Shown: positions 1-7,431, counted from the first letter of the stretch. The stretch: DNA of 10,162 bases from Gorillibacterium sp. (GCA_014380705.1 JACMJI010000175.1:1-10162), one strand, 5' to 3'. Notes: generated by a model not told the origin, from the letters alone. Numbers and translations: made by a program.

Positions 1-1175
1 CCCATTCCTTGATCCTCCAAGCTGCATCTCGTTTTTCCTTGACCAGCTTCTTGAAGGGAAAGCTTAATTTCGGTATCCTCCTGTGAGTAACGGATCGCAT
101 TGGACACAAGGTTGTCCAGCCCCATTAGAAACATAGCGGTATCTGCGTATAATGAGGGTGACTTCTCCTCAAAGACCAAGCGGATCTGTTTGCGGTCCGC
201 TAAATGTTGAAACTCCTCAATCACATGAAGTTGAATTTCCGCAAAAGGAATTCTTCTTTTACTTAGCGGTTGATCAGCCAGTCGATAGACGTCCATCATC
301 CCCTGAACCGTTTGTTTCATCTTATCAATCTGCTTTTGCAGGTCCTCCGTATACTCCTGGCGCAGTTCCTTGTCATCTTCCAGACTAGGTAGGTTCTCGA
401 TAATGAGCTGCATGGTAGCAAGCGGAGTCTTTAGCTCATGCGAAGAGGTGCTGATGAATCTCCGTTGCTGCTTCTCGTAGGTATCAAGCTGGCGGACTAA
501 TTGCTTGATTTGAGCGACAAGATGGCCGATCTCATCCTTTCGTCGGTAAACAAAAGGAAATTCGCGATTTCGTGGTGTAATCCGCTGCAAGTGGGTAACA
601 ATCCGCCAGATGGGACGGGTGAACCAAATCGATACGGCGTAGAAAACCAGAAAGCCTACAGCTGTAGCCGCAGTCAGAAAACCCAGCATCTGATTTCGAA
701 ATCTAACAATGTCGTCACTCACCGAGCTGGCATCCTTTACCATGAGTAAATACCCGACTTGGGAGGGATTATTCATTTCAAGCAGTGTGTATTGAACCTT
801 CCCATAGGTTTCCGTATTAAGAAAGATGGAGGCGGGAAGGGGTTGGCCTGAAGATAGCACAGCTAGGGTTAAATGACTGCCTATAGGAAACTCACCAAAA
901 CTGTCGTAGGTAAGCTGTTTGTTCTCATTAAGTAGAAACAACCGAGTGGAGAAGACAGAGCCGTAGTAATTCAAGTAACCCTCTGCTCGATCTGAATATC
1001 TTGGCAGGAGTCCGGTTATGCGTTCTGTTATCGTTATCCCCTGAGAGAATGCCAACTCGCGTTGGTTGTCATAGGCACGGTTCTGATAAATATCGACAAT
1101 AAAAAGGTGGACGGCTGACAATCCGATCAACCATAGCAACGAAAAAATCAACCAAAGGCGGTATCTTAGCTTCAT
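1..1175 (-). CDS. Sensor histidine kinase, two-component system (3' end beyond window)
   Basis: Membrane sensor kinase that autophosphorylates on histidine and passes phosphate to the response regulator encoded just upstream. Reading the minus strand from ATG 1175 gives 391 codons open to the edge. There is a first membrane helix at about residues 7-28, an extracytoplasmic sensor region of about 130 residues, and a second helix at about 163-184. A HAMP linker follows at about 185-236, then the H box with SSHELKTPL (phospho-acceptor His246). The N box (LDNLVSNAIRYS, around Asn355-Asn359) is next, and the window ends in the G1 box, read as DQGMG where DNGxG is more usual. The rest of the HATPase_c domain lies outside. 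The start overlaps the regulator stop by 4 bp (ATGA), so the two are translationally coupled. The sensor region resembles no named input domain that I recognise, so the stimulus is unknown. Confidence 0.93.
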   Translation of the reverse strand, partial: MKLRYRLWLIFSLLWLIGLSAVHLFIVDIYQNRAYDNQRELAFSQGITITERITGLLPRYSDRAEGYLNYYGSVFSTRLFLLNENKQLTYDSFGEFPIGSHLTLAVLSSGQPLPASIFLNTETYGKVQYTLLEMNNPSQVGYLLMVKDASSVSDDIVRFRNQMLGFLTAATAVGFLVFYAVSIWFTRPIWRIVTHLQRITPRNREFPFVYRRKDEIGHLVAQIKQLVRQLDTYEKQQRRFISTSSHELKTPLATMQLIIENLPSLEDDKELRQEYTEDLQKQIDKMKQTVQGMMDVYRLADQPLSKRRIPFAEIQLHVIEEFQHLADRKQIRLVFEEKSPSLYADTAMFLMGLDNLVSNAIRYSQEDTEIKLSLQEAGQGKTRCSLEDQGM

Positions 1176-1870
1176 TCCCGTTCACCAAATGAGTAACCAA
1201 TCCCACGGACGGCAGGCAGCGTTCGAAGTCCAGACAGCTCGAATATTTTTCTCCGCAGGCGACTGATATTTACGTCCACTGTTCGGTCATTATATCCCTC
1301 GGACATTCCCCATACCGTTTCGAATAGAAATTCGCGTGTATATACATGCTGTGGGTGCCTAATAAACAGGTCAAGCAGCTTGAACTCTATTCCAGTCAAA
1401 GGTGCAGATCTCCCCTCATAAAGAATATTCAGCTTGTCTTTATCGAGCTCTAAACCGTTCCAGGTTAGTCGATGCTCTTCATTTCCATTATGACTCCCGG
1501 TTTGAGCAAGCTGGCTTCGCCGCAAAAGGGCACGGATTCGAGCAAGCAGCTCTCGTTGGTGGAAAGGCTTTGTTATGTAGTCATCAGCCCCAACCTCTAG
1601 ACCAACGACACGATCCACCAGTTCTTCCTTGGCTGTAATCATGATGATCGGAATATTGGATTCCTTGCGGAGGATACGGCATACCTCCAAGCCATCCATG
1701 CCCGGCAGCGTCCAATCGAGCAATAGCAGATCATAGGTGTGCTGCTGGTATTGCTCAAGCCCATCCTCTCCACTGAAAGCGATATCAACAGAGTAACCAT
1801 CCTTTTCCAAGGAAAAGGCAACATTCTTGGCTAGTATCTTCTCATCCTCAACGAGCAGGATTCGGTTCAT
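1172..1870 (-). CDS. OmpR/PhoB-family response regulator
   Basis: A 232-residue DNA-binding response regulator, the usual length for this family. The receiver domain spans about residues 3-115, with the acidic pair Glu8-Asp9, the phospho-acceptor Asp52 in LLLLDWTLPGMDG, the switch Thr79 and the conserved Lys101 in ITKPF. A winged-helix Trans_Reg_C domain fills about 133-230, with the recognition-helix motif RTVDVNISRLRRKI and a terminal GIGYSF. The start at ATG 1870 has a perfect AAGGAGG ribosome binding site 9 bases upstream (1886-1880 on the minus strand). It is the first gene of a regulator-kinase operon. A TATAAT -10 element lies upstream without a good -35, which would suit activator-dependent, possibly autoregulated expression. 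Which genes it controls cannot be read from the sequence. Confidence 0.96.
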   Translation of the reverse strand: MNRILLVEDEKILAKNVAFSLEKDGYSVDIAFSGEDGLEQYQQHTYDLLLLDWTLPGMDGLEVCRILRKESNIPIIMITAKEELVDRVVGLEVGADDYITKPFHQRELLARIRALLRRSQLAQTGSHNGNEEHRLTWNGLELDKDKLNILYEGRSAPLTGIEFKLLDLFIRHPQHVYTREFLFETVWGMSEGYNDRTVDVNISRLRRKIFELSGLRTLPAVRGIGYSFGERE

Positions 1871-1908
1871 GAGCGCAAGCCTCCTTACAGTCGATGAAAT
1901 CCAATTTC

Positions 1909-1914
1909 ATTATA
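1909..1914 (-). promoter_or_regulatory. Probable -10 box of the regulator-kinase operon
   Basis: On the minus strand TATAAT sits about 40 bases upstream of the regulator start codon. No convincing -35 hexamer is found at 16-18 bp (AATCAT is the best available), so the promoter may need an activator. Assignment rests on the -10 match alone. Confidence 0.45.
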
Positions 1915-1963
1915 CCTCATAATACTTCCCAATGATTTGTTTCACACAATGAGCTTTTTTTTG

Positions 1964-1987
1964 TTACAATTGTAAAGAATCTGTAAA
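1964..1987. promoter_or_regulatory. Palindrome plus TGTAAA-N5-TGTAAA direct repeat (WalR/PhoP-like box)
   Basis: TTACAATTGTAA (1964-1975) is a perfect 12-bp palindrome. It overlaps a direct repeat TGTAAA-GAATC-TGTAAA (1971-1976 and 1982-1987) with an 11-bp period. That spacing is typical of tandem OmpR-family binding. Read on the plus strand it fits the published WalR consensus TGTWAH-N5-TGTWAH. Read on the minus strand it is TTTACA-N5-TTTACA, which fits Bacillus PhoP boxes. It lies about 50 bases before the LTA-synthase-like gene and about 60-75 bases upstream of the regulator's -10. The bound protein is not determined; the adjacent regulator, WalR and PhoP are all possible. Confidence 0.55.
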
Positions 1988-2033
1988 GAGATTCTCATCA
2001 TTCGCATACATTGATTATGCCTCGGAGGGCGCA

Positions 2034-3677
2034 ATGAGATTAAAATTATTACTTTCTGTCATGATAGTGGTTTTAATTATAACGGCAACAGGCTCGAAGG
2101 AGAAAATTTCCTCTAAACCAATGCATGGACAGAATATAATTGAGAACGGTAAGAAGAACATCATTGCTATTCAATTGGAATCCTTCCAATCCTTTGTGCT
2201 GCAGCGGGAAGTGGACGGGCAGGAAGTCACTCCCAACCTAAACAAGTTGATTAAGAAATCCCTCTACTACCCAAACTTCTTTTTGCAAAATGGATCCGGT
2301 AATACGGTCGATGCTGAGTTTATGTTTAATACCTCCTTGCATCCACTTACCCCCGGAAACGTGATTTCAAATAGTGAAGCATCACGTCGATTCACGTCCT
2401 TACCTCACTATTTGCGAACACAGGGCTATGAGACCATCACGATGCATACGAATAATGCCATGTTCTATAACCGTAAAGAATTTTATTCGGCGCTTGGCTT
2501 CAATCGTTTTCTGGATAAGAAGTTTTTTGGTACCAAGGACTTCTTCGCATTCGGCGCTTCTGACGATGTGTTGTATGAGAAGGGATTGCCTGTATTAGAG
2601 GAGTATGCTGAGGAATGGCAGCCCTTCTACGCACAGTTTATTAGCATGACCAGCCATCATCCGTTTACGATTCCGAAAAAATTCAGAGATCTAAAGCTTC
2701 CGAAAGAATATGAGAAGAATATAGTTGGTGATTATCTTCAGGCAACACATTACGCTGATGCTGAGCTAGGACGTTTGTTTACAGCCATGAAGGAAAATGG
2801 GATGTGGGAGAATACCGTCCTTGTCCTCTATGGCGATCATACGGGTATTCAGATGAGAATGGTTGATGAGGCGGGGAAGGCCGCACTAAAGCTATTTCTT
2901 GGTCATGATTACAGCGAAGCCGATGCGCTAAGAATGCCCTTCCTCATTCATTCCACAGATCTCGCGGCGAGGTTAGACCCTGTCTATGGGGGACACATGG
3001 ACATGCTGCCAACGCTTATGAGCGTCATGAATTTCACTGTTCCGAATCCAAATTGGTTTGGCTACGATCTGACAAAGGGAACGCCACATGTCGTCGCCAT
3101 TCGCGGAGCATTTGCTGATCCGGGAAGCTTTGTGGACCAAGGGATACTTTTTAATCCGCTAAAAGGAACAGCTCTTGATACATCAACGGGTCTGAAGCAA
3201 GCAGCTACCCCAGCGGAATACCAAACTAAGTATAATAATGTTCTTCAAAGGTTTAAGGAATCGGATGCTTATATTGCTAAGCTGCCGAAGAAGACAGAGG
3301 ACTTTGGTGAAACCGTCACGCTAACCGTAGAGACACCTTTTTTTACCCAGGTAGATGACATAGCTAACAAAATGAATAAAACGGATGTGATGATTCCACC
3401 TTCTGACATTACGGCTACCGATAAGCGGCAAGAGGGTTGGTATAAAGTTTCTTATAATGGGATAGAAGGTTGGATACAGCCTGAGCATCCGATCCTTGAA
3501 ACATGGGGACTGACGGAAACGAAGAAGAAAACGAGATTATATGAGGAACCGAGTGATAGCAGTAAATATGTAATGTCAGTCGGTGTTCAGAAATTGAATT
3601 ACTCCCAGGAATGGGTAGGCATGGGTTGGTATAAGATTGTTACATGGGCTGGGGAATATTGGGGAAAACTTGAATAG
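2034..3677 (+). CDS. LTA-synthase-family sulfatase-fold enzyme without the five-helix domain, with C-terminal SH3-like repeats
   Basis: Protein of 547 residues in the alkaline-phosphatase/sulfatase superfamily, LtaS branch, whose members transfer glycerol phosphate from phosphatidylglycerol outside the membrane. By comparison with S. aureus LtaS, metal and catalytic residues are present: Glu49 (IQLESFQ), nucleophile Thr91 (GSGNTVDAEF), His138 (TMHTNN), His208 (TSHHPF) and Asp268-His269 (YGDHTG). LtaS proteins normally have five membrane helices first and about 640 residues. Here one hydrophobic segment (residues 4-18) leads almost directly into the enzyme domain, so the product is secreted or singly anchored. 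Residues 426-547 form two SH3/GW-like repeats ending GWYKVSYNGIEGW and GWYKIVTWAGEYW, a likely cell-wall-binding tail. GGAGG at 2024-2028 supports ATG 2034. No upstream reading frame could supply missing helices. True substrate is uncertain: polymerase, primase or hydrolase are all possible. Confidence 0.85.
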   Translation: MRLKLLLSVMIVVLIITATGSKEKISSKPMHGQNIIENGKKNIIAIQLESFQSFVLQREVDGQEVTPNLNKLIKKSLYYPNFFLQNGSGNTVDAEFMFNTSLHPLTPGNVISNSEASRRFTSLPHYLRTQGYETITMHTNNAMFYNRKEFYSALGFNRFLDKKFFGTKDFFAFGASDDVLYEKGLPVLEEYAEEWQPFYAQFISMTSHHPFTIPKKFRDLKLPKEYEKNIVGDYLQATHYADAELGRLFTAMKENGMWENTVLVLYGDHTGIQMRMVDEAGKAALKLFLGHDYSEADALRMPFLIHSTDLAARLDPVYGGHMDMLPTLMSVMNFTVPNPNWFGYDLTKGTPHVVAIRGAFADPGSFVDQGILFNPLKGTALDTSTGLKQAATPAEYQTKYNNVLQRFKESDAYIAKLPKKTEDFGETVTLTVETPFFTQVDDIANKMNKTDVMIPPSDITATDKRQEGWYKVSYNGIEGWIQPEHPILETWGLTETKKKTRLYEEPSDSSKYVMSVGVQKLNYSQEWVGMGWYKIVTWAGEYWGKLE

Positions 3678-3705
3678 ATAGATAGGCCTAATCGGTTATA
3701 TTGGT

Positions 3706-3738
3706 AAAAAGAGCGCATTGTAAGGTGCTCTTTTTGTT
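3706..3738 (+). terminator. Rho-independent terminator after the LTA-synthase-like gene
   Basis: A stem of AAAAAGAGC (3706-3714) with GCTCTTTTT (3727-3735) encloses a 12-base loop and ends in a U-rich tail. It starts 29 bases after the stop codon. The A/T flanks could let it work weakly in both directions. Confidence 0.82.
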
Positions 3739-3780
3739 ATTTAGGGTAAGATATACCAGTACAAGGAAAGGGGGATTTAA

Positions 3781-5250
3781 ATGGAACGCAATCATACGAT
3801 TATGCAGTTTTTTGAATGCGATGTAGCGTCTGATGGGACCCATTGGATACGGCTGAAGGAACAAGCGCCTGAGCTAAAAAAATTAGGAATTGCAGCCGTT
3901 TGGATCCCGCCTGTAACCAAAGCAACATCTGTACAAGATACGGGCTACAGCGCATATGATGTCTATGATCTAGGGGAATTTGATCAAAAAGGGGCTGTAC
4001 GGACCAAGTATGGCACCAAAAATGAGCTTATTGATGCAATAGATGCTTGTCACGAGCAGGGCATCGGGGTTTATGTTGATTTAGTCATGAACCACAAAGC
4101 GGGTGCGGATGAGAAGGAAGTTTTCAAGGTAATAGAGGTCGATCTATATAATCGTAACAGGGATATATCCGCCCCCTTCGACATCGAGGGCTGGACGAAG
4201 TTTACCTACCCAGGACGTAAGAATAAATATTCTGCCTTTAAGTGGAATTTTATGCATTTCAACGGAACGGATTATGATGCCAAGTCGAGTCGCAGCGGGA
4301 TATTTCGGATCATCGGCGACAACAAAAAATGGAATGAAAAAGTGGATGACGAATTTGGCAATTATGACTACTTAATGTTCGCAAACATTGACTATAACCA
4401 GTCAGAGGTTAGACAAGAAATGATTCGCTGGGGCAAATGGCTGGTGGATACACTGAATTGTGATGGCTATCGGCTGGATGCAATTAAACACATTAATTAT
4501 GATTTCATTAAAGAATTTTCTAACGAGATGATCGCCTATCGAGGTGATAACTTTTATATCGTAGGTGAGTTCTGGAATTCGGTAGTGGACCATAATCAAG
4601 CCTTTCTTGACACCATCAACTATGCAATCGATCTGTTCGATGTTGCCCTGCACTATAAGCTGCACGCGGCTTCTCGAGAAGGCAACAAATTTGATTTGCG
4701 CACGATCTTTGATGGTACGTTAATGAAGACTCACCCCACTCAGGCCGTATCGTTTGTAGACAACCATGACTCTCAACCCGGCAAAGCGTTAGACTCATGG
4801 GTTCAGGATTGGTTTAAGCAAAGTGCTTATGCACTGATCCTTCTTCGCCAGGAAGGTTATCCTTGTGTCTTCTATGGGGATTATTATTGTATAGGCGGAG
4901 ATCACCCCTCGGAGGGAAAGAAGAATGCAATCGACCCGCTGCTGTATGCGCGATATCATAAAGCCTACGGGAATCAAGAGGATTATTTTGACCATCCCAA
5001 TACAATAGGCTGGGTTCGCTTAGGTGCCCCTGAGATCGAGCGTTCAGGCTGCGCCGTCGTCATCTCTAATGGAGAGAACGGGGATAAGCGAATGTGTGTT
5101 GGCATTGAACGCGCAGACGAGGTTTGGGTAGATTTAACGGGTACTTATACCAAACGGATCACTATAGGTAAGGATGGCTGGGCAACCTTCCCCGTTAACG
5201 GAGGTAGTGTTTCGGTATGGGCGCTTCCCGAGTTTGATGTTAAGGAATAG
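3781..5250 (+). CDS. Cytoplasmic alpha-amylase, GH13 (probably subfamily 5)
   Basis: Hydrolyses internal alpha-1,4 links in starch, glycogen or maltodextrins. The 489 residues match the length of bacterial intracellular GH13_5 enzymes. All four signature regions are present: region I DLVMNH (100-105, with Asn104 a likely calcium ligand), region II DGYRLDAIKH with nucleophile Asp233, region III VGEFWN with acid/base Glu263, and region IV FVDNHD with Asp330. The barrel begins at about residue 8 and an all-beta C domain fills about 400-487. There is no signal peptide, so it acts in the cytoplasm, likely on imported oligosaccharides or stored glycogen. A purine-rich GGAAAGGGGG site (3765-3774) precedes ATG 3781. 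A terminator separates it from the preceding gene, so it probably has its own promoter, but I found no clear one. It converges on the next gene. Confidence 0.95.
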   Translation: MERNHTIMQFFECDVASDGTHWIRLKEQAPELKKLGIAAVWIPPVTKATSVQDTGYSAYDVYDLGEFDQKGAVRTKYGTKNELIDAIDACHEQGIGVYVDLVMNHKAGADEKEVFKVIEVDLYNRNRDISAPFDIEGWTKFTYPGRKNKYSAFKWNFMHFNGTDYDAKSSRSGIFRIIGDNKKWNEKVDDEFGNYDYLMFANIDYNQSEVRQEMIRWGKWLVDTLNCDGYRLDAIKHINYDFIKEFSNEMIAYRGDNFYIVGEFWNSVVDHNQAFLDTINYAIDLFDVALHYKLHAASREGNKFDLRTIFDGTLMKTHPTQAVSFVDNHDSQPGKALDSWVQDWFKQSAYALILLRQEGYPCVFYGDYYCIGGDHPSEGKKNAIDPLLYARYHKAYGNQEDYFDHPNTIGWVRLGAPEIERSGCAVVISNGENGDKRMCVGIERADEVWVDLTGTYTKRITIGKDGWATFPVNGGSVSVWALPEFDVKE

Positions 5251-5370
5251 AACGCCAACTCGCATGATGTATAGGATAGGTACCCCGAGGACATGGGATG
5301 GGTCTTCTTCTAGGTACTACCGGAAGCTATTTGCAGCAAGGAGATGATTGGGAAAGTACGAGTGCTAGGA

Positions 5371-6186
5371 TTAGGGTAACTGTTTTTTTGCAAGTGCCAG
5401 AATATCGCTAATTTTGGTTTCGAGGTTATATTGGCTTTCCAGATTGTCTACCTGATTGCGAGTAAGATTTACGAGAGTCGGAAGCGTGCTTGCAGCGGTT
5501 TGAACCTCATTCTTCTTTACTGCTCCTTTAAAGGTTTTCCATAAAGAGGAAAAGCTGGTTTTTATCGAAACAGCAGCGCTGCGCCCCGCTCTGATCCTAA
5601 CCTTACAGGAATCAATGCCAGACAAGGTATCCCTGATTTTTTTCGCGGTCTGGGCAGCCTTATCTTTAGCTGCCTTAAGCGCAGAGTCTTTGGCCTTAAT
5701 ATCCTGCCGTGCTAGCTGTACAGGGATCTTCATCAAGCTTGCTTGTGATCGTAATGCTGAGGCCAGTTTCTTGCCACCCAGGGAGGAGGCTGTATCGGCC
5801 TGGTTGTTAAGCGATTGATAAAGGTCAAGAAGCGGCTTATGTCTTTTGCGGGCTTGCTCAGCATCAAGCTTCAATTGCTCGATATGCGTCGCATCAATCT
5901 TCTTCATTTGTTGAAGTAGTCCAACTAAGATTTCTTCATTGTTGAATTGAAGGGCTTTGGTGTTTGCCTCTAGCGTCTGGGTGCGGTTCTGCAACGTAAT
6001 GAGATCATTGTACTGACCTGTCATTTTGAGCCTTAAAGCCAAATCTGCACTTGCTGTCAGCTTGTCGAAAGTAGGTTTGTACGCAGTAGCTGTTTCATCA
6101 GCGCTAGCTGCAGATAATATACCTGGCACAGCCAACAGCATAATAATCATAGTCAGTAAGGTAATTATTCGTTTACAGTGGTTCAT
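5371..6186 (-). CDS. Exported coiled-coil protein of unknown function
   Basis: Unrecognised protein of 271 residues. It begins with a basic start (MNHCKR), a hydrophobic core at about 7-22 and an AASA-type signal peptidase I site near residue 30, so it is exported. No lipobox is visible: the only early cysteine, Cys4, is before the hydrophobic core. The mature part is almost wholly predicted helix, rich in Lys, Ala, Leu and Gln, with heptad-like spacing at about 40-130 and a very Ala/Lys-rich stretch at about 165-195. Cys204 is the only mature cysteine. No catalytic motif is seen. The start at ATG 6186 is chosen because AAAGGGGGA lies just upstream and the signal peptide begins there; an upstream TTG reading (6306) would run through the leader terminator. 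Its roughly 190-nt leader is described separately. A structural envelope role is possible but not shown. Confidence 0.8.
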   Translation of the reverse strand: MNHCKRIITLLTMIIMLLAVPGILSAASADETATAYKPTFDKLTASADLALRLKMTGQYNDLITLQNRTQTLEANTKALQFNNEEILVGLLQQMKKIDATHIEQLKLDAEQARKRHKPLLDLYQSLNNQADTASSLGGKKLASALRSQASLMKIPVQLARQDIKAKDSALKAAKDKAAQTAKKIRDTLSGIDSCKVRIRAGRSAAVSIKTSFSSLWKTFKGAVKKNEVQTAASTLPTLVNLTRNQVDNLESQYNLETKISDILALAKKQLP

Positions 6187-6213
6187 AACAAATCCCCCTT
6201 TTATAATAGGTAT

Positions 6214-6238
6214 CCATGGTGCCGCCCTAGCGGCATGG
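6214..6238 (-). other. Leader hairpin upstream of the coiled-coil protein gene
   Basis: Bases 6214-6238 fold as CCATG/CATGG around CCGC/GCGG with a small bulge and a TAGG loop. It lies between the leader terminator and the ribosome binding site, so it may protect the RNA end or modulate translation. No function is established. Confidence 0.45.
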
Positions 6239-6250
6239 CAGTCTAACATA

Positions 6251-6300
6251 GCTAAAAAAGCACCTGTAAGAGAGGCGCTAAGGCCTCTGCTTACGGGTGC
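6251..6300 (-). terminator. Strong intrinsic terminator inside a 5' leader
   Basis: Read on the minus strand, GCACCCGTAAG (6300-6290) pairs with CTTACAGGTGC (6271-6261) apart from one mismatch. An inner AGAGGC/GCCTCT extends the stem (one bulged base), with a CTTAGC-type loop, and six Ts follow (6259-6254). It is terminator-shaped only for minus-strand transcription: no T run follows on the plus strand. It stands about 75 bases after a predicted promoter and about 65 bases before the start codon of the coiled-coil protein gene. No gene lies upstream for it to end, so attenuation of that gene is the likeliest role. Confidence 0.8.
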
Positions 6301-6383
6301 TTCCAACGTAAGGGTTTATTGTAATCGGATGTGCATGTTCTGTCTTAAAGAGGATACAGGTAAAAAATATTGGTGTTGGCGTT

Positions 6384-6412
6384 AATATAATCCAAATTAT
6401 CCATCGTGTCAA
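6384..6412 (-). promoter_or_regulatory. Sigma-A promoter for the coiled-coil protein gene
   Basis: On the minus strand a perfect TTGACA (6412-6407), a 17-bp spacer and TATATT (6389-6384) form a near-consensus promoter. Transcription should start near 6377, giving a leader of about 190 nt that includes the terminator at 6251-6300. Confidence 0.75.
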
Positions 6413-6469
6413 TGATCAGTTTTACGAACAAATATGACAAAGTTTTGCCGATTTAATCTTCGTGTCATG
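6404..6469. repeat. Repeated TCGTGTCA motif with an inverted partner
   Basis: TCGTGTCA occurs at 6404-6411 and again at 6460-6467, each followed within a base by TG. ATGACA (6434-6439) is an inverted match to TGTCAT (6463-6468). The first copy overlaps the -35 of the minus-strand promoter. The arrangement could be operator sites between the two divergent genes, but no known regulator consensus was matched. Confidence 0.35.
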
Positions 6470-6496
6470 TTTTCTCACAATAATTAAAAAATTACA

Positions 6497-6525
6497 TTGT
6501 TGTTCTTATCATTTCTTGATATTAT
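6497..6525 (+). promoter_or_regulatory. Sigma-A promoter for the substrate-binding protein gene
   Basis: TTGTTG (6497-6502), a 17-bp spacer and TATTAT (6520-6525) lie 43 bases before the start codon, in an A/T-rich stretch. It is divergent to the promoter at 6384-6412. Confidence 0.55.
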
Positions 6526-6567
6526 CAACTATAACGATTTTCTAGCAAATAAGAGGGGGAGTTTATT

Positions 6568-7359
6568 ATGAGAAAGACTATAGTGATGTTTTTCGTTTTT
6601 ATTTTGTCTTTGACTTTATTCGGTTGCAGCACTAAAGGGGATTCTACGACAATTAATGTTGCTACAGATGCAGCCTATGCACCGATGGAAAGTATGGATA
6701 AGGATAAGATTGTTGGCTTCGACATCGACTTCCTCGCTGAAGTTATGAAGAAAGCAGGGCTTAAATACAAGGTAACGAACACGGGTTGGGATACCATGCT
6801 GGAGAGCGTCAAAACTGGATCAGAATACCAGCTTGGGATCTCTTCTGTCTCGATTACGGATGACCGCGCACTTACCTACGATTATACGGTTCCCTATTTC
6901 GAATCTACCAATATGATCATGGTTAAAGAAGGAAGCGAGATTAAAACAGCTCTTGACCTCAAGGACAAGAAGGTAGCCGTGCAAAATGGAACAACAGCTG
7001 ACGAATTGATGTCGGAAATTATGGGAGCGTCAAATAGTAAGCTTAGTAAATACGACAGCAATGTGCTTGCCTTAATGGAATTGGATAAAGGTGGCGTAGA
7101 TGCTGTAGTCGCTGACATCGCTATCGTCCGAGAATATATGAAGAACAATCCGACGAAGAAATTTGTCGGTCTTCTCGATACCGTTAATTTTGGAGCTGAA
7201 TACTATGGGATCCTGCTGCCTAAGGGTAGCGAGCTAAAGGCCAAGCTTGATCCCGCTATCAAGGCTTTAGTCGAAGACGGCACCTATACGACCGTCTACG
7301 AGAAATGGTTTGGTGAGAAGCCGGATACAGCTAAGCTCCTGGAGGCTGCCAACAAGTAA
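6568..7359 (+). CDS. Polar amino acid ABC transporter substrate-binding lipoprotein
   Basis: Extracytoplasmic solute receptor of 263 residues, family 3 (SBP_bac_3), which captures a polar amino acid and delivers it to the permease. A lipoprotein signal with lipobox LFGC places the lipidated residue at Cys20. The mature protein starts the typical fold with INVATDAAYAPME, followed by IVGFDIDFLAEVMKKAG at about 48-64. Other family landmarks are the GISSVSITDDRA stretch, KVAVQNGTTAD and VDAVVADIAIV, ending in YEKWFG near residue 248. GAGGGGGAG just upstream supports ATG 6568. The ligand cannot be fixed from sequence; glutamine, arginine, cystine or a related amino acid are all possible. The permease follows after 180 bases, an unusually wide gap for such an operon. 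Confidence 0.93.
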   Translation: MRKTIVMFFVFILSLTLFGCSTKGDSTTINVATDAAYAPMESMDKDKIVGFDIDFLAEVMKKAGLKYKVTNTGWDTMLESVKTGSEYQLGISSVSITDDRALTYDYTVPYFESTNMIMVKEGSEIKTALDLKDKKVAVQNGTTADELMSEIMGASNSKLSKYDSNVLALMELDKGGVDAVVADIAIVREYMKNNPTKKFVGLLDTVNFGAEYYGILLPKGSELKAKLDPAIKALVEDGTYTTVYEKWFGEKPDTAKLLEAANK

Positions 7360-7431
7360 GATCGTCAGCTATCGCAACAGCAGTAATCCTGTAAGAAAAC
7401 ATTTAAATTCAGAGGTCCGGTGGCAAATCAG

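Noticed and set aside
501..749. An 82-residue plus-strand frame opposite the histidine kinase.
   Set aside because: The minus strand encodes a continuous kinase with HAMP, H and N boxes through this stretch; the plus frame has no recognisable protein features.
4402..5005. Several overlapping minus-strand frames of 60-87 residues inside the amylase gene.
   Set aside because: They lie opposite catalytic regions II-IV of a full-length GH13 enzyme and show no ribosome sites or domain features.
5251..5370. A bidirectional terminator between the convergent amylase and coiled-coil protein genes.
   Set aside because: I found no stem with a U tract in these 120 bases; short GGTAC repeats near 5279 and 5313 do not form one.
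6187..6306. A 40-residue N-terminal extension of the coiled-coil protein from a TTG at 6306.
   Set aside because: It would be translated through the strong terminator hairpin, has no ribosome binding site, and would bury the clear signal peptide that begins at ATG 6186 behind AAAGGGGGA.
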